Shown here: in pieces, positions 44,758 through 53,440 of the stretch
How the letters are laid out: each line of letters opens with the position of its first letter
Numbering within the stretch: the stretch's first letter is position 1
Assembly: GCF_025562715.2 (NCBI RefSeq)
Contig: NZ_JAPFCC010000001.1
Span: 124,001-188,000, forward strand
Reading direction: 5' to 3'
Length of the DNA: 64,000 nt
Origin: Endozoicomonas gorgoniicola
GTDB taxonomy: Bacteria; Pseudomonadota; Gammaproteobacteria; Pseudomonadales; Endozoicomonadaceae
The notes under the pieces: generated by a model
What the model was told of the DNA's origin: nothing
The model's input: the letters and a program-made list of their open reading frames with translations, nothing else
The model's database searches: none
Program-made: the position numbers and the translations under genes

Positions 44758-45912
44758 TCATTGAGTAATGCAGCGATTTGGTTGTTCCTCTTCTTCAGAA
44801 TGGGGCGAACCTTCTTCAGTGTTGGGCGAATCATCTTGAGAGTAGGCTGAGTCACCTTCAGAGTAGCCTGAATCCTCGCCTCTGTCGGTTCGAAGCGGAA
44901 GCAGGGGCGGATTATCGTCTCGTATGCCTGAAGGCATGCGACTCCAAAGGGTTATTGCTACGAGTATGTCGCCAGCGTTGCCGCTTATAGCTGGTTGGCT
45001 TGGATTTCGATGGTCAAGCTTTGCATAAAATGAGCAGGGAGGATAACTTCCCAGCCTACTGACATCACTGGGGTAAAACCGAGAAGCGATAAAATATAAA
45101 TTGAAATAAGCCAAACACGATGGCATGGGAGCTTCTGAATGAAGCCTGGCAGGATCGATGTTAAGCGGAACGAAGACGCCTCCTGGGCCTCCCAGGCTTC
45201 CTTCATGAAAATCAACATCATACCTCGGTGTTTTGCACTTCTCACAAATCGGCGGCTTGCTCGAAGTGTCTGGTTTTTTTGGTTTATTGTTATTGTTTGT
45301 TCCTTTTCTGTCATTGCCCTGATTTCCATCACCTCCGCTTGCAGCCGACATCATGTAGACCTGTATCAGCCTGTCGGGGTGAAAAAAGCTGCCAGCAGTG
45401 TCGATATATAACTCACTCATTAACTTTTCCGGGAAACTTTTCAGAGTCTTTTTTTCAACGGTTGTTATATCCGCCAGAAAACAACCTTTGCCCTGCAAGT
45501 CAATGATCTGACCGTTTTTGTTGTTATAAGTGATCAGTACCGGTTTGTCAGACTCAATAATCACTGTCGTATTTTGATGTTGAAAATCGTATTCGTACCC
45601 GGGCGCTACACCGCTTTCAGGTGAAGCGTCAACAGTTAAAATTCCCTGAAACTGGATTCTGTACTCATTATCCATAGCGTCATTGTCTGGCGCTAACAAA
45701 AGGGTGCTGGAATTATTTATATCGTATGGTGATATTGCATCCGGCTGATCCAAAACTAACTTTTTAAATTCGTCGTTTATTGATTTAACAGGAGTGTAAG
45801 GAATAAAGTCAGGCCAGTAGGGGGTGTCTGTTTTGGCAGAGAGTGCCTGGAGAATAAGCAAAACTGCGAGTGAGCATCTGATAATCTGATATCGAAATAA
45901 ACTGCCGGTCAT
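44758..45912 (-). CDS. Unrecognised secreted protein inserted between trpE and trpG (384 aa)
   Basis: The start at 45912 (MTGSLFRYQ) has GAGG 6 nt upstream; the frame extends further only with a TTG. A signal peptide (IIRCSLAVLLILQALSA) precedes a beta-rich region (IQFQGILTVDASPESGVAPGYE; TTVIIESDKPVLITY). A basic Asn/Lys-rich linker then leads to PPICEKCKTPRYDVDFHEG, a CxxC that could bind zinc or form a disulfide. The C-terminus is an acidic Ser/Asp/Glu repeat (SGYSEGDSAYSQDD...). No family is recognised. It interrupts the usual trpE-trpG neighbourhood. Confidence 0.68.
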   Translation of the reverse strand: MTGSLFRYQIIRCSLAVLLILQALSAKTDTPYWPDFIPYTPVKSINDEFKKLVLDQPDAISPYDINNSSTLLLAPDNDAMDNEYRIQFQGILTVDASPESGVAPGYEYDFQHQNTTVIIESDKPVLITYNNKNGQIIDLQGKGCFLADITTVEKKTLKSFPEKLMSELYIDTAGSFFHPDRLIQVYMMSAASGGDGNQGNDRKGTNNNNKPKKPDTSSKPPICEKCKTPRYDVDFHEGSLGGPGGVFVPLNIDPARLHSEAPMPSCLAYFNLYFIASRFYPSDVSRLGSYPPCSFYAKLDHRNPSQPAISGNAGDILVAITLWSRMPSGIRDDNPPLLPLRTDRGEDSGYSEGDSAYSQDDSPNTEEGSPHSEEEEQPNRCITQ

Positions 45913-46088
45913 GGAATACCTCAATTTCAATATTTTTTGTGAGGTAGCAGTGTAGCGTTTCGGTTATTTCAAGGGTGTTATTTTTGCTAATAAGCAGAGG
46001 GGTATTTATTTTGATCGAAATGCTGGCGCAAACTCGCTCCTTCTGGAGCGAGTAGCTCACTTATTTATCCCGGGAAAATTTCAGGAAA

Positions 46089-47573
46089 TCAGGAGGGTGT
46101 CAGGAAACCCGTTTGAGCCATGGCAACGGCGCGAAACAGAGCCCGGCCTTTATTCATGGTTTCTTTCCATTCCAGTTCAGGCACCGAGTCTGCAACAACG
46201 CCAGCACCAGCCTGAACATGCAGTTGACGACCTTTGATAACTGCCGTTCGGATGGCAATGGCTGTATCCATATTACCGTTCCAGCCAAGATAGCCTACAG
46301 CACCACCGTAGACACCGCGCTTCACAGGTTCCAGTTCATCAATGATTTCCATGGCGCGTACTTTCGGGGCTCCGCTGAGGGTGCCTGCGGGCAGGGTAGC
46401 CTTGAGTACGTCGATCGCATCCAGCCCCGGTTTCAGGCGACCAGTGACGTTGGACACAATGTGCATGACATGGGAGTAACGTTCGACAATCATTTTGTCG
46501 GTCAGGGTCACGGAGCCGGTTTGAGCCACACGACCAATGTCGTTTCTACCAAGGTCAATCAACATCAGGTGTTCAGCGAGCTCCTTGGGGTCGTTCAGCA
46601 GCTCCTGTTCCAGAGCCCGATCCTTTTCTTCGGTTTCACCCCGTTTGCGGGTGCCGGCAATCGGGCGAACAGTGATCTCTCCGTCTTCCAGGCGCGCAAG
46701 GATTTCCGGCGATGAACCCACAACGTGGAAATCCCCCAGATCCATGTAATACATATACGGCGACGGGTTAGTACTGCGGAGGGCGCGGTACAGATTGAGT
46801 GGAGAACTGTCGTAAGGGATGGTCATACGCTGGGAAGGCACGACCTGCATGGCATCACCTGCCAGAATGTACTGGCGGATAGTTTCTACAGCAGCCTTGA
46901 AAGGCGCTTCGCCAAAACCAGACTGGAAGTCCTCTTCTGTGACAGGGTTCAGTGAGGCCTGAACGGGTGCCTGAACGTTGGTGGTCTGCAGGCGGCGAAC
47001 CAGATCGTCAAGCCGGTATTCTGCTTTAGCAAGAGCTGCTTCGTCGGAAGCGTCAGCGTGTGTGACCAGAATCAGTTTGCCGCTGAGGTTATCGAACACG
47101 ACCAGTTCATCGGAAATCATCAGCAGAATGTCGGGGGTTCCCAGTTCATCGTGGGGGACGGAGTGTTTCAGGCGGGGTTCAATATAGCGGACGGTGTCGT
47201 AAGCAAAGTAACCGACCAGTCCGCCGGTAAAGCGGGGCAGCTCTGGCAGTTCTGGCACTTTATAACGATCTTTAAAGCGATTAATAAAAGCCAGAGGGTC
47301 GTCGTTTTCATGGCGCTCAACGATCTCACCGTCTGTTTCCAGAGTAATGATATGCCCGTGAACCCTGAGAACGCTGCGGCAGGGCAGGCCGATCATTGAG
47401 TATCGACCCCATTTCTCTCCGCCTTCAACAGATTCCAGCAGGTAGGAATAGCGACCATTGGCCAGTTTGAGATAAGTGGTTAAAGGTGTGTCCAGGTCCG
47501 CCAGAATTTCCCGGGTTACGGGAATGCGATTGTATCCTTCACGGGCCAGATGCACGAAAGCTTCAGGCGTCAT
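46089..47573 (-). CDS. trpE: Anthranilate synthase component I TrpE
   Basis: A 494-residue chorismate-using enzyme. Near the N-terminus SYLLESVEGGEKWGRYSMIG contains the LLES tryptophan feedback motif. The catalytic domain has QVVPSQRMTIPYDSSPLNLYRALR, FHVVGSSPEILARLEDGEITVRPIAGTRKRG, LLNDPKELAEHLMLIDLGRNDIGRV and LPAGTLSGAPKVRAMEIIDELEP. With TrpG it makes anthranilate. It is encoded apart from trpGDC in the same direction. Confidence 0.97.
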   Translation of the reverse strand: MTPEAFVHLAREGYNRIPVTREILADLDTPLTTYLKLANGRYSYLLESVEGGEKWGRYSMIGLPCRSVLRVHGHIITLETDGEIVERHENDDPLAFINRFKDRYKVPELPELPRFTGGLVGYFAYDTVRYIEPRLKHSVPHDELGTPDILLMISDELVVFDNLSGKLILVTHADASDEAALAKAEYRLDDLVRRLQTTNVQAPVQASLNPVTEEDFQSGFGEAPFKAAVETIRQYILAGDAMQVVPSQRMTIPYDSSPLNLYRALRSTNPSPYMYYMDLGDFHVVGSSPEILARLEDGEITVRPIAGTRKRGETEEKDRALEQELLNDPKELAEHLMLIDLGRNDIGRVAQTGSVTLTDKMIVERYSHVMHIVSNVTGRLKPGLDAIDVLKATLPAGTLSGAPKVRAMEIIDELEPVKRGVYGGAVGYLGWNGNMDTAIAIRTAVIKGRQLHVQAGAGVVADSVPELEWKETMNKGRALFRAVAMAQTGFLTPS

Positions 47574-47994
47574 AACAGTCTCTTGTCAGTAACGGTTTAT
47601 TTTGCAGTGGTCATCACTGTTGGTGATGCTTGTCAGCACTGGGCCTATTTATAAAACGGGGTGCGACACTTGGTCAGGAAAATTTCAGGTACATTTTCAG
47701 GCGCAAGGCCAGACAGACCATCGCCAGGAAGGGATAGCTTGGGAGGAAGGGCTGTATGGCACCATGTCACAGTGATTCACTGTTGACTCCACGCTATATC
47801 AGTTGAATGTGCCAGTCATGCAAGGTGCTGGCACCAGTTTGAATCGTTCGGAGGATCAAAGGGTATACGACTGCCGTATTGATTGCAAATGACGCAGAAT
47901 CGTAAGTAGCTACCCTGTAAGGCTACCCTGTAAGGCTATCCGCTGAGTGCTTGACTTTTTCAGTACCAGAATCAGGAACTCAGCGGGAAAGGGG
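47574..47994. other. Gene-less region between trpE and gph
   Basis: About 420 bp that should contain the trpE promoter. I searched for a leader peptide with tandem Trp codons and saw none. A 13-bp direct repeat (GCTACCCTGTAAG at 47909-47921 and 47922-47934) is present near the gph end. Confidence 0.4.
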
Positions 47995-48684
47995 TCAGAG
48001 CAGTTTATCCAGAGTCGTGACAATCAGGTCGGGATTCGAGGCTGCAATCGGCTCACCGTGATTGTAGCCATAGGGAAGGGCTATCACTTTTACACCGGCA
48101 GCCCGGGCGGCCTTGATATCGTTGCTGGAGTCGCCAATCATCAGGGCTGTGTCCAGGCTGGCCTCAGCCTTTTCAATGGCATGCAGCAGTGGCAGAGGGT
48201 GAGGCTTTTGTTCATCAAGACTGTCTCCGCCGAGGCTGATTTCGAAAAAGTGATCAATGCCCATCAGTTTCAACAGTTTTTCAGTGAAAATCTCGGACTT
48301 GTTGGTCACAACAGCCTGTTTTACACCTTTGTCAGCCATAGCCTGAAGAAAGTCTTTGACACCCGGGTAAAGGTGACTGTGCTGACCCACTTCGATGGCG
48401 TAGTGGTGCTTGAAACTGTCGTATGCCTTCACAAACACTTCACGGTTGACAATACCCGGCTGGTCGCCCGCCATATCGTCAACCAGGGCGCGTTTGACCA
48501 GCGATGGAATACCGTTGCCCACCCACAGACGCACCTTGTCTTCACCGGCTTTGGGCAGGTTCAAATCGTCCAGCATGGCATCAATGGAGATTGCCAGATC
48601 CGGAACGCTGTCGACCAGTGTTCCGTCCAGATCGTACATGATCAGCTGTGGCAGGTCGCCTGCCGTGATTTCAGTCAGTTTCAT
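47995..48684 (-). CDS. gph: Phosphoglycolate phosphatase Gph
   Basis: A 229-residue HAD-superfamily phosphatase that removes 2-phosphoglycolate formed during DNA repair. LIMYDLDGTLVDSVPDLAISI is HAD motif I (DxDGT). VVTNKSEIFTEKLL holds the motif II Thr region, and ALMIGDSSNDIKAARAAGVKVIALPYGYN is motif IV. It follows rpe with 42 bp between, as in many gammaproteobacterial rpe-gph-trpE clusters. Confidence 0.95.
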   Translation of the reverse strand: MKLTEITAGDLPQLIMYDLDGTLVDSVPDLAISIDAMLDDLNLPKAGEDKVRLWVGNGIPSLVKRALVDDMAGDQPGIVNREVFVKAYDSFKHHYAIEVGQHSHLYPGVKDFLQAMADKGVKQAVVTNKSEIFTEKLLKLMGIDHFFEISLGGDSLDEQKPHPLPLLHAIEKAEASLDTALMIGDSSNDIKAARAAGVKVIALPYGYNHGEPIAASNPDLIVTTLDKLL

Positions 48685-48726
48685 GTTTTCTTTTACCTGA
48701 TAGTGTCTGTGGACAGACCTGTGAAA

Positions 48727-49404
48727 TTAAACCGGATCAGCCTTGGACAGTTCTTCACGCATCTGGCCAATCGCGGTTTTGTAGTCGTCTGCATTAAAGA
48801 TGGCAGAACCTGCAACAAATGCATCAGCACCGGCTTCGGCAATCTGGCGGATATTCCGGGCGCTGACGCCGCCATCAATTTCCAGACGGATATCCAGGCC
48901 ACTGTCATCAATAATTTTGCGAACCCGGCGCAGCTTCTTCAGAGTAGAAGGAATAAACTTCTGACCGCCGAAGCCGGGGTTTACGGACATCAGCAGAACC
49001 ATGTCCAGCTTGTCAATCACGTAATCAATAATGTCCGGGCTGGTGGCTGGATTCAGCACCAGGCCAGCTTTGCAGCCACTTTCACGGATCATTTGCAGGG
49101 TGCGGTCGATATGATGGGATGCTTCCGGATGGAAGGTGATCATACTGGCGCCAGCTTCAATAAAATCCGGTATCAGGCGGTCTACCGGATTCACCATCAG
49201 GTGAACGTCAATCGGGGCCGTCACACCGTGGTTACGCAGCGCCTTGCAAACCATCGGGCCAATGGTCAGGTTCGGGACATAGTGGTTGTCCATCACATCA
49301 AAGTGAATCCAGTCGGCTCCAGCTTCAATGACCTGATCCACCTCTTCGCCAAGGCGGGCAAAATCGGCAGAAAGAATGCTGGGAGCAATAATAAAGTCAC
49401 GCAT
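48727..49404 (-). CDS. rpe: Ribulose-phosphate 3-epimerase Rpe
   Basis: A 225-residue TIM-barrel epimerase of the pentose phosphate pathway. IIAPSILSADFARLGEEV, WIHFDVMDNHYVPNLTIGP (metal-binding His and Asp), VLLMSVNPGFGGQKFIPSTLKKL and LEIDGGVSARNI are the diagnostic motifs. It heads the rpe-gph group upstream of trpE. Confidence 0.97.
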   Translation of the reverse strand: MRDFIIAPSILSADFARLGEEVDQVIEAGADWIHFDVMDNHYVPNLTIGPMVCKALRNHGVTAPIDVHLMVNPVDRLIPDFIEAGASMITFHPEASHHIDRTLQMIRESGCKAGLVLNPATSPDIIDYVIDKLDMVLLMSVNPGFGGQKFIPSTLKKLRRVRKIIDDSGLDIRLEIDGGVSARNIRQIAEAGADAFVAGSAIFNADDYKTAIGQMREELSKADPV

Positions 49405-49540
49405 TGTGCTGTGTTCCGGTCTATAGGTCTGTCAGGATTGGCGGGATTTTAGCGGTTTGCCGGGCTGATGTCAGTTCTTGTTGTCATGACGGGCAGAGGT
49501 TTGCGCTCTCTTCAGACCAGCTTCCGGATGATGGCAATTT

Positions 49541-49582
49541 CTTTGCCTGCCTGACTTTGCCTGCCTGACTTTGCCTACCTGA
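49541..49582. repeat. 14-bp tandem repeat, three copies
   Basis: CTTTGCCTGCCTGA is repeated at 49541, 49555 and (with one change) 49569, in the gap between rpe and the RING-finger gene. No function is apparent. Confidence 0.85.
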
Positions 49583-49662
49583 GTAGTGTATTGGCTTCGG
49601 CGGAACTTGTCGGTGAATTTTGAGTCCAAGCAGGAAATGGAATTCAACCAGGGACCAGGATT

Positions 49663-50289
49663 ATGGGAACTATAGAGAATGTTGCGCCAGGAGTGGTTTA
49701 TGGCGGTCAGCAGGAATGTGCAGTTTGCTATGAAAATTATGACGATCATGAACATAAGAAAGTTGTTCTGCCTTGTCAGGGGCAGCATGTGTTCTGCGGC
49801 AGGTGTGTTAATAAAGTCCTGGAGAATGAAAAGCCTAGATGCCCCTATTGCCGCGGAGATATAAAATCATTAAAGCCCACACCATCATTGCGTGAACGAA
49901 TGATTAAAGGACTATCTAATATTCCTTTTGTTGCTGGTGCTTGTGCTGTTGGTGCTTGTGCTGCTGTTGCTTTTAATAATACTGATAGCGGTTATATTCG
50001 CAGTGCTGCTGGAGGTGTGATTGCTTCTGTTGGTGGTGCTGTTGGTTATAATATTACTACTGTTGATAATCCAGTCATACAAATAGGTGCTTATCTTGTT
50101 GGTTGGACTGGCTTGATTGCTAGTTGGGCTGGCTTGATTACTAGTTTAGGGGCTTATTCTGATTCTGATGAAGTTCTTTATTTCTACTTTTCAGGTTTAA
50201 TGGCAAGTATTCATTCTATCGAAATGTTTAAACAGTGCAGACGAAGATTGCATGACTACATGATTTCCAGTGAACGTCCTTCGCCTTAA
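49663..50289 (+). CDS. RING-finger membrane protein, possible E3 ubiquitin ligase effector
   Basis: A 208-residue protein. Residues ~19-62 hold a complete C3HC4 RING motif with spacing C-x2-C-x15-C-x3-H-x2-C-x2-C-x11-C-x2-C. This includes ECAVCYENYDD, PCQGQHVFCGRCV and RCPYCRGDI. Residues ~85-185 form three or four hydrophobic helices, rich in Gly, Ala and Val (GACAVGACAAVAF; GAYLVGWTGLIASWAGLI). No signal peptide is visible. The third position of codons is rich in T, unlike rplM next door. RING domains of this type recruit E2 enzymes in eukaryotes. Bacteria lack ubiquitin, so a protein delivered to host membranes is the natural hypothesis. Confidence 0.85.
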   Translation: MGTIENVAPGVVYGGQQECAVCYENYDDHEHKKVVLPCQGQHVFCGRCVNKVLENEKPRCPYCRGDIKSLKPTPSLRERMIKGLSNIPFVAGACAVGACAAVAFNNTDSGYIRSAAGGVIASVGGAVGYNITTVDNPVIQIGAYLVGWTGLIASWAGLITSLGAYSDSDEVLYFYFSGLMASIHSIEMFKQCRRRLHDYMISSERPSP

Positions 50290-50595
50290 AGAGTCTTTCA
50301 GGTACAGGGTACTCCAATGGTAGAGCCGTTGATCATTTCAATAGCAATAAATGTCATATTTCACCCGGCTCTATCCGTAATTGGCTAATTTGTCCAGATA
50401 ATTACCTCAGCAGGGGTTTTTTTCCTGTTTTCAGCCGCTATAATACGGCTCCCGTTTCCCAATTGAGCGCCCAATGTTTGAGCAGGCCGATTCGGGAACT
50501 ATTAGCCTGGTTTCTAATTCTGCAAGGTTCACGCTGCGCAGGAACGGCCAAGTAAGAACAGGTATTGCATCTGTAATACTCTTGAGGCGAATTTA
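50290..50595 (+). promoter_or_regulatory. Promoter and leader of rplM-rpsI
   Basis: A consensus -10 element TATAAT lies at 50439-50444. No good -35 is seen at 17 bp. The ~150-nt leader up to the ATG at 50596 could contain the L13 autoregulatory site known for this operon in E. coli, but I did not identify its structure. Confidence 0.55.
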
Positions 50596-51024
50596 ATGAA
50601 AACTTTTAGTGCAAAGCCAGAAACTGTAAAACGTGACTGGTATGTAGTAGACGCTGAGGGCAAAACCCTGGGTCGTCTGGCTACCGAGATTGCTTCCCGT
50701 CTGCGCGGTAAGCACAAGCCTGAATACACTCCTCACGTTGACACCGGTGACTACATCGTTGTTGTAAACGCTGAGAAGGTACACGTATCTGGCCGTAAAG
50801 CTACTGATAAGATGTACCATCGTCATACTGGTTACGTTGGCGGCCTGAAGTCCATGAGCTTCGAAAAGCTGATTGCTCACAAGCCAGAGATGGTTATCGA
50901 AACTGCTGTTAAAGGCATGCTGCCACGTGGACCTCTGGGTCGCGCTATGTACAGCAAGCTGAAAGTGTACGCTGGTGCCGAGCACAAGCACACTGCACAG
51001 CAGCCAAAGCAACTGGAAATTTAA
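50596..51024 (+). CDS. rplM: 50S ribosomal protein L13
   Basis: A 142-residue protein with MKTFSAKPETVKRDWYVVDAEGKTLGRLATEIAS at the N-terminus and LRGKHKPEYTPHVDTGDYIVVVNAEKV, KMYHRHTGYVGGLK, and MLPRGPLGRAMYSKLKVYAGAEHKHTAQQP. Length and sequence are typical. It is co-transcribed with rpsI, 12 bp downstream. Confidence 0.99.
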   Translation: MKTFSAKPETVKRDWYVVDAEGKTLGRLATEIASRLRGKHKPEYTPHVDTGDYIVVVNAEKVHVSGRKATDKMYHRHTGYVGGLKSMSFEKLIAHKPEMVIETAVKGMLPRGPLGRAMYSKLKVYAGAEHKHTAQQPKQLEI

Positions 51025-51036
51025 TCGGGGGTAGTC

Positions 51037-51429
51037 ATGTCTGTGACACAATACTACGGTACTGGACGTCGTAAGTCTTCTACCGCTCGCGTATTTCTGA
51101 AGTCTGGCTCTGGCAGCATCGTTGTTAACGGTCGCTCTCTGGACGAGTACTTTGGTCGTGAAACTGCTCGCATGGTAGTACGTCAGCCTCTGGAACTGAC
51201 TGAACTGCTTGAGAAGTTTGACATCAAAATCACCGTATCCGGTGGTGGTGGTTCTGGTCAGGCTGGTGCGATCCGTCACGGTATCACCCGTGCTCTGATG
51301 CAGTACGACGAATCTCTGCGTCCTACTCTGCGCAAAGCGGGTTACGTTACCCGTGATGCTCGTGAAGTAGAGCGTAAGAAGGTTGGTCTGCGCAAAGCGC
51401 GTAAGCGTCCACAGTTCTCCAAGCGTTAA
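51037..51429 (+). CDS. rpsI: 30S ribosomal protein S9
   Basis: A 130-residue protein containing YYGTGRRKSSTARVFLKSGSG, GGGGSGQAGAIRHGITRALMQYD, and the basic tail KKVGLRKARKRPQFSKR that reaches the P-site tRNA. GGGGGT precedes the start. It is the second gene of the conserved rplM-rpsI operon. Confidence 0.99.
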   Translation: MSVTQYYGTGRRKSSTARVFLKSGSGSIVVNGRSLDEYFGRETARMVVRQPLELTELLEKFDIKITVSGGGGSGQAGAIRHGITRALMQYDESLRPTLRKAGYVTRDAREVERKKVGLRKARKRPQFSKR

Positions 51430-51483
51430 TGGGAATACGTCTCCGGACGTTCTCACTGGCGTTCTAGTTTCGGGAACTGCGCG

Positions 51484-51516
51484 AAAAAATGCCTGCTTTA
51501 TGCAGGCATTTTTTTT
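51484..51516 (+). terminator. Rho-independent terminator of rplM-rpsI
   Basis: AATGCCTGC (51488-51496), loop TTTAT, GCAGGCATT (51502-51510), then a run of T. The leading A-run makes it potentially bidirectional for the convergent gene. Confidence 0.92.
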
Positions 51517-51540
51517 GCTCTGGAGCATGCTTTACAGCCT

Positions 51541-52524
51541 TTAGCCAGAGCCTATTGCAAAGCTTGGTAGAGTTGGAAAAGAGACCCCGGGGTTATCCGG
51601 CCTGTTGTTGTTCTGTCTGAACCTGTTACCGATAAAAATATCCCGCAGCCAGTCGCCCCAGCTCTGGCGGGGCAACCATCCCCTTTCTCTGCGCCAGCTT
51701 CTCATTGTCTCTGCTGATACCCGGGTGATCCTGATCGTTACATGTTGTTGATAATCAGGATGCCTTAAGTGAACCCCTATAGGAGGATTGGGGGTTTCTG
51801 AGTAATACAGGTTGTCATTGTGGATTCTGGCGTTGAAGAAGTTTCCGGTGCCAGCAGAAGCGTACAATAGTCTGTGGTCAGACACGGGGATAGCACTCAA
51901 AACAGTTTCAACACGATGTTCGCTGTAAGGAGGGGGCTGAACCGATGCCTCGTAGATTTGACTGAGAGCCTCATTGTGGCACAGGACATTAAAAATATTA
52001 AAGTATGGGATGCCATAGTTAATAACGGTTGACGACGTTAAAGGAGCCTGGGATGCCATGGTTCTTTGTAGAGTTCTGAAATCAAAGCTCGTTGGGTAAT
52101 CTACACTTTGTGTTCCGTCAACCCTGTTGACAATTTCCAGCAGAACCCCTCCTAAATTCGACGGTTCAAAATCTATGGCAACGGCGTTTTCCCGACCCAC
52201 CGGGCTAAACAGTGTTGCAAACGCAGCCCTTGAAGGCCGCCTTTCCCTGAACCATTCCGGATACCGGGTTTTGAAATCGTGATTTCGCAAGGCGCGGGCT
52301 GTTGGGCTTACGTCATCAAGGGGTGACAATTGTAAGTTATCTGCAGGGTATGCTTCCAGCTGTAAGCTCATCTGAATGATTTCGGAATTTGGTTCGGCTT
52401 TAAAAAACAGATTATTCCCGGCAAACGCGCGATGCGCTGAAGCTGATGAAGACAGTAGTGCTAAATAAGCGATCATCGTCGTATAAAATAGAGAATATCT
52501 TATCGATATTATCGTTTGGCTCAC
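51541..52524 (-). CDS. Unrecognised secreted protein (327 aa)
   Basis: The start is a GTG at 52524 with CAGGAG about 8 nt upstream. A signal peptide (YSLFYTTMIAYLALLSSSASA) precedes a soluble protein of unknown family. Segments include VAIDFEPSNLGGVLLEIVNRVD, YFNIFNVLCHNEALSQIYEAS, and a positively charged WRRERGWLPRQSW near the C-terminus. The end is Asn/Pro-rich. It separates rplM-rpsI from petABC, which are neighbours in many relatives, so it looks like an insertion. Confidence 0.62.
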   Translation of the reverse strand: MSQTIISIRYSLFYTTMIAYLALLSSSASAHRAFAGNNLFFKAEPNSEIIQMSLQLEAYPADNLQLSPLDDVSPTARALRNHDFKTRYPEWFRERRPSRAAFATLFSPVGRENAVAIDFEPSNLGGVLLEIVNRVDGTQSVDYPTSFDFRTLQRTMASQAPLTSSTVINYGIPYFNIFNVLCHNEALSQIYEASVQPPPYSEHRVETVLSAIPVSDHRLLYASAGTGNFFNARIHNDNLYYSETPNPPIGVHLRHPDYQQHVTIRITRVSAETMRSWRRERGWLPRQSWGDWLRDIFIGNRFRQNNNRPDNPGVSFPTLPSFAIGSG

Positions 52525-52846
52525 TGGGATCTCCTGGTTAGCAATGATGGCTCTGGTTTGTCATTAAAAGAAGCAGGGGTAAGGATAGGTGTCGGGAAAA
52601 AAGTTGACCAGTACAGTAAGGTATTTATCGTGATGCCACCACCTTAACAGTGCGAACTCTCCGGGTTTGAAGATTTATGTGCCGGGCAACAGGAAAAAAT
52701 GGCAGCAAACCTTTTTAGGAGACGCTAAAGCTAGTATCATTACGTACCACCGCACTCGGTGGGTAAGTGGAAATACATGCTAATATCCCACCCATGAACA
52801 AAAAGAAGTCAAAGGGCAAAAATGCCCGGATGGGGAGAGTAGGTTA
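52525..52846. promoter_or_regulatory. Divergent region upstream of petA
   Basis: About 320 bp that should contain the petABC promoter and that of the secreted-protein gene. A short hairpin (CACCGCACTCGGTG near 52749) is visible. I could not assign promoter elements confidently. Confidence 0.35.
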
Positions 52847-53440
52847 ATGAGTGACAACGGCGTAAACACTGGCCGACGCCGCTTTCTCGTGGCTGCAACT
52901 TCGGTGGTGGGGGCTGCCGGAGCTGTCGGGGTTGCGACACCTTTTATCAAGTCATGGAATCCAAGCGCCAAGGCAAAAGCCGCTGGTGCTCCCGTGAAGG
53001 TAAATCTCAGCAAGCTCGAGCCGGGACAGCAGATTGTAGTAGAGTGGCGGGGCAAACCCGTTTTTGTGGTTCGTCGAACCCCGGATATGTTGCAGGAAAT
53101 CCGCGAGGTTGACTCAAAAGTCCGGGACCCGGATTCCGATAAATCAGAACAGCCCGATTACGCTAAAAACGAATACCGTTCAATCAAAGATGAATATCTC
53201 ATTGTGGTTGGTCTGTGTACCCATCTCGGCTGTTCTCCCAAATACCTGCCTGAAGTTAAGCCTATGGAGTTCGACTCCGACTGGAAAGGGGGGTATCACT
53301 GCCCCTGTCATGGCTCGAAATTTGACCTGGCTGGCCGTGTTTATAAAAGTGTACCTGCTCCTACAAACCTCGTGGTGCCGCCCTACAACTATGAAAGCGA
53401 CATGGTCATCATCATTGGCAAGGATAAGGAGAATGCATGA
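52847..53440 (+). CDS. petA: Ubiquinol-cytochrome c reductase Rieske iron-sulfur subunit
   Basis: A 197-residue subunit of the bc1 complex. The N-terminus has a twin-arginine motif (GRRRFLV) and a membrane anchor (ATSVVGAAGAVGVATPF). The 2Fe-2S cluster ligands are in CTHLGC and CPCHGS. It accepts electrons from ubiquinol at the periplasmic side. Its stop overlaps the next start (ATGATGA). Confidence 0.98.
   Translation: MSDNGVNTGRRRFLVAATSVVGAAGAVGVATPFIKSWNPSAKAKAAGAPVKVNLSKLEPGQQIVVEWRGKPVFVVRRTPDMLQEIREVDSKVRDPDSDKSEQPDYAKNEYRSIKDEYLIVVGLCTHLGCSPKYLPEVKPMEFDSDWKGGYHCPCHGSKFDLAGRVYKSVPAPTNLVVPPYNYESDMVIIIGKDKENA

Noticed and set aside
47574..47994. Possible trp attenuator/leader peptide before trpE
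   Set aside because: I looked for tandem Trp codons in a short leader ORF and for alternative hairpins, and found none convincing.
47947..49452. 501-codon open frame on the plus strand
   Set aside because: It is antisense to gph and rpe, both of which have clear family motifs. The frame is open because of codon bias in those genes, and its translation resembles nothing.
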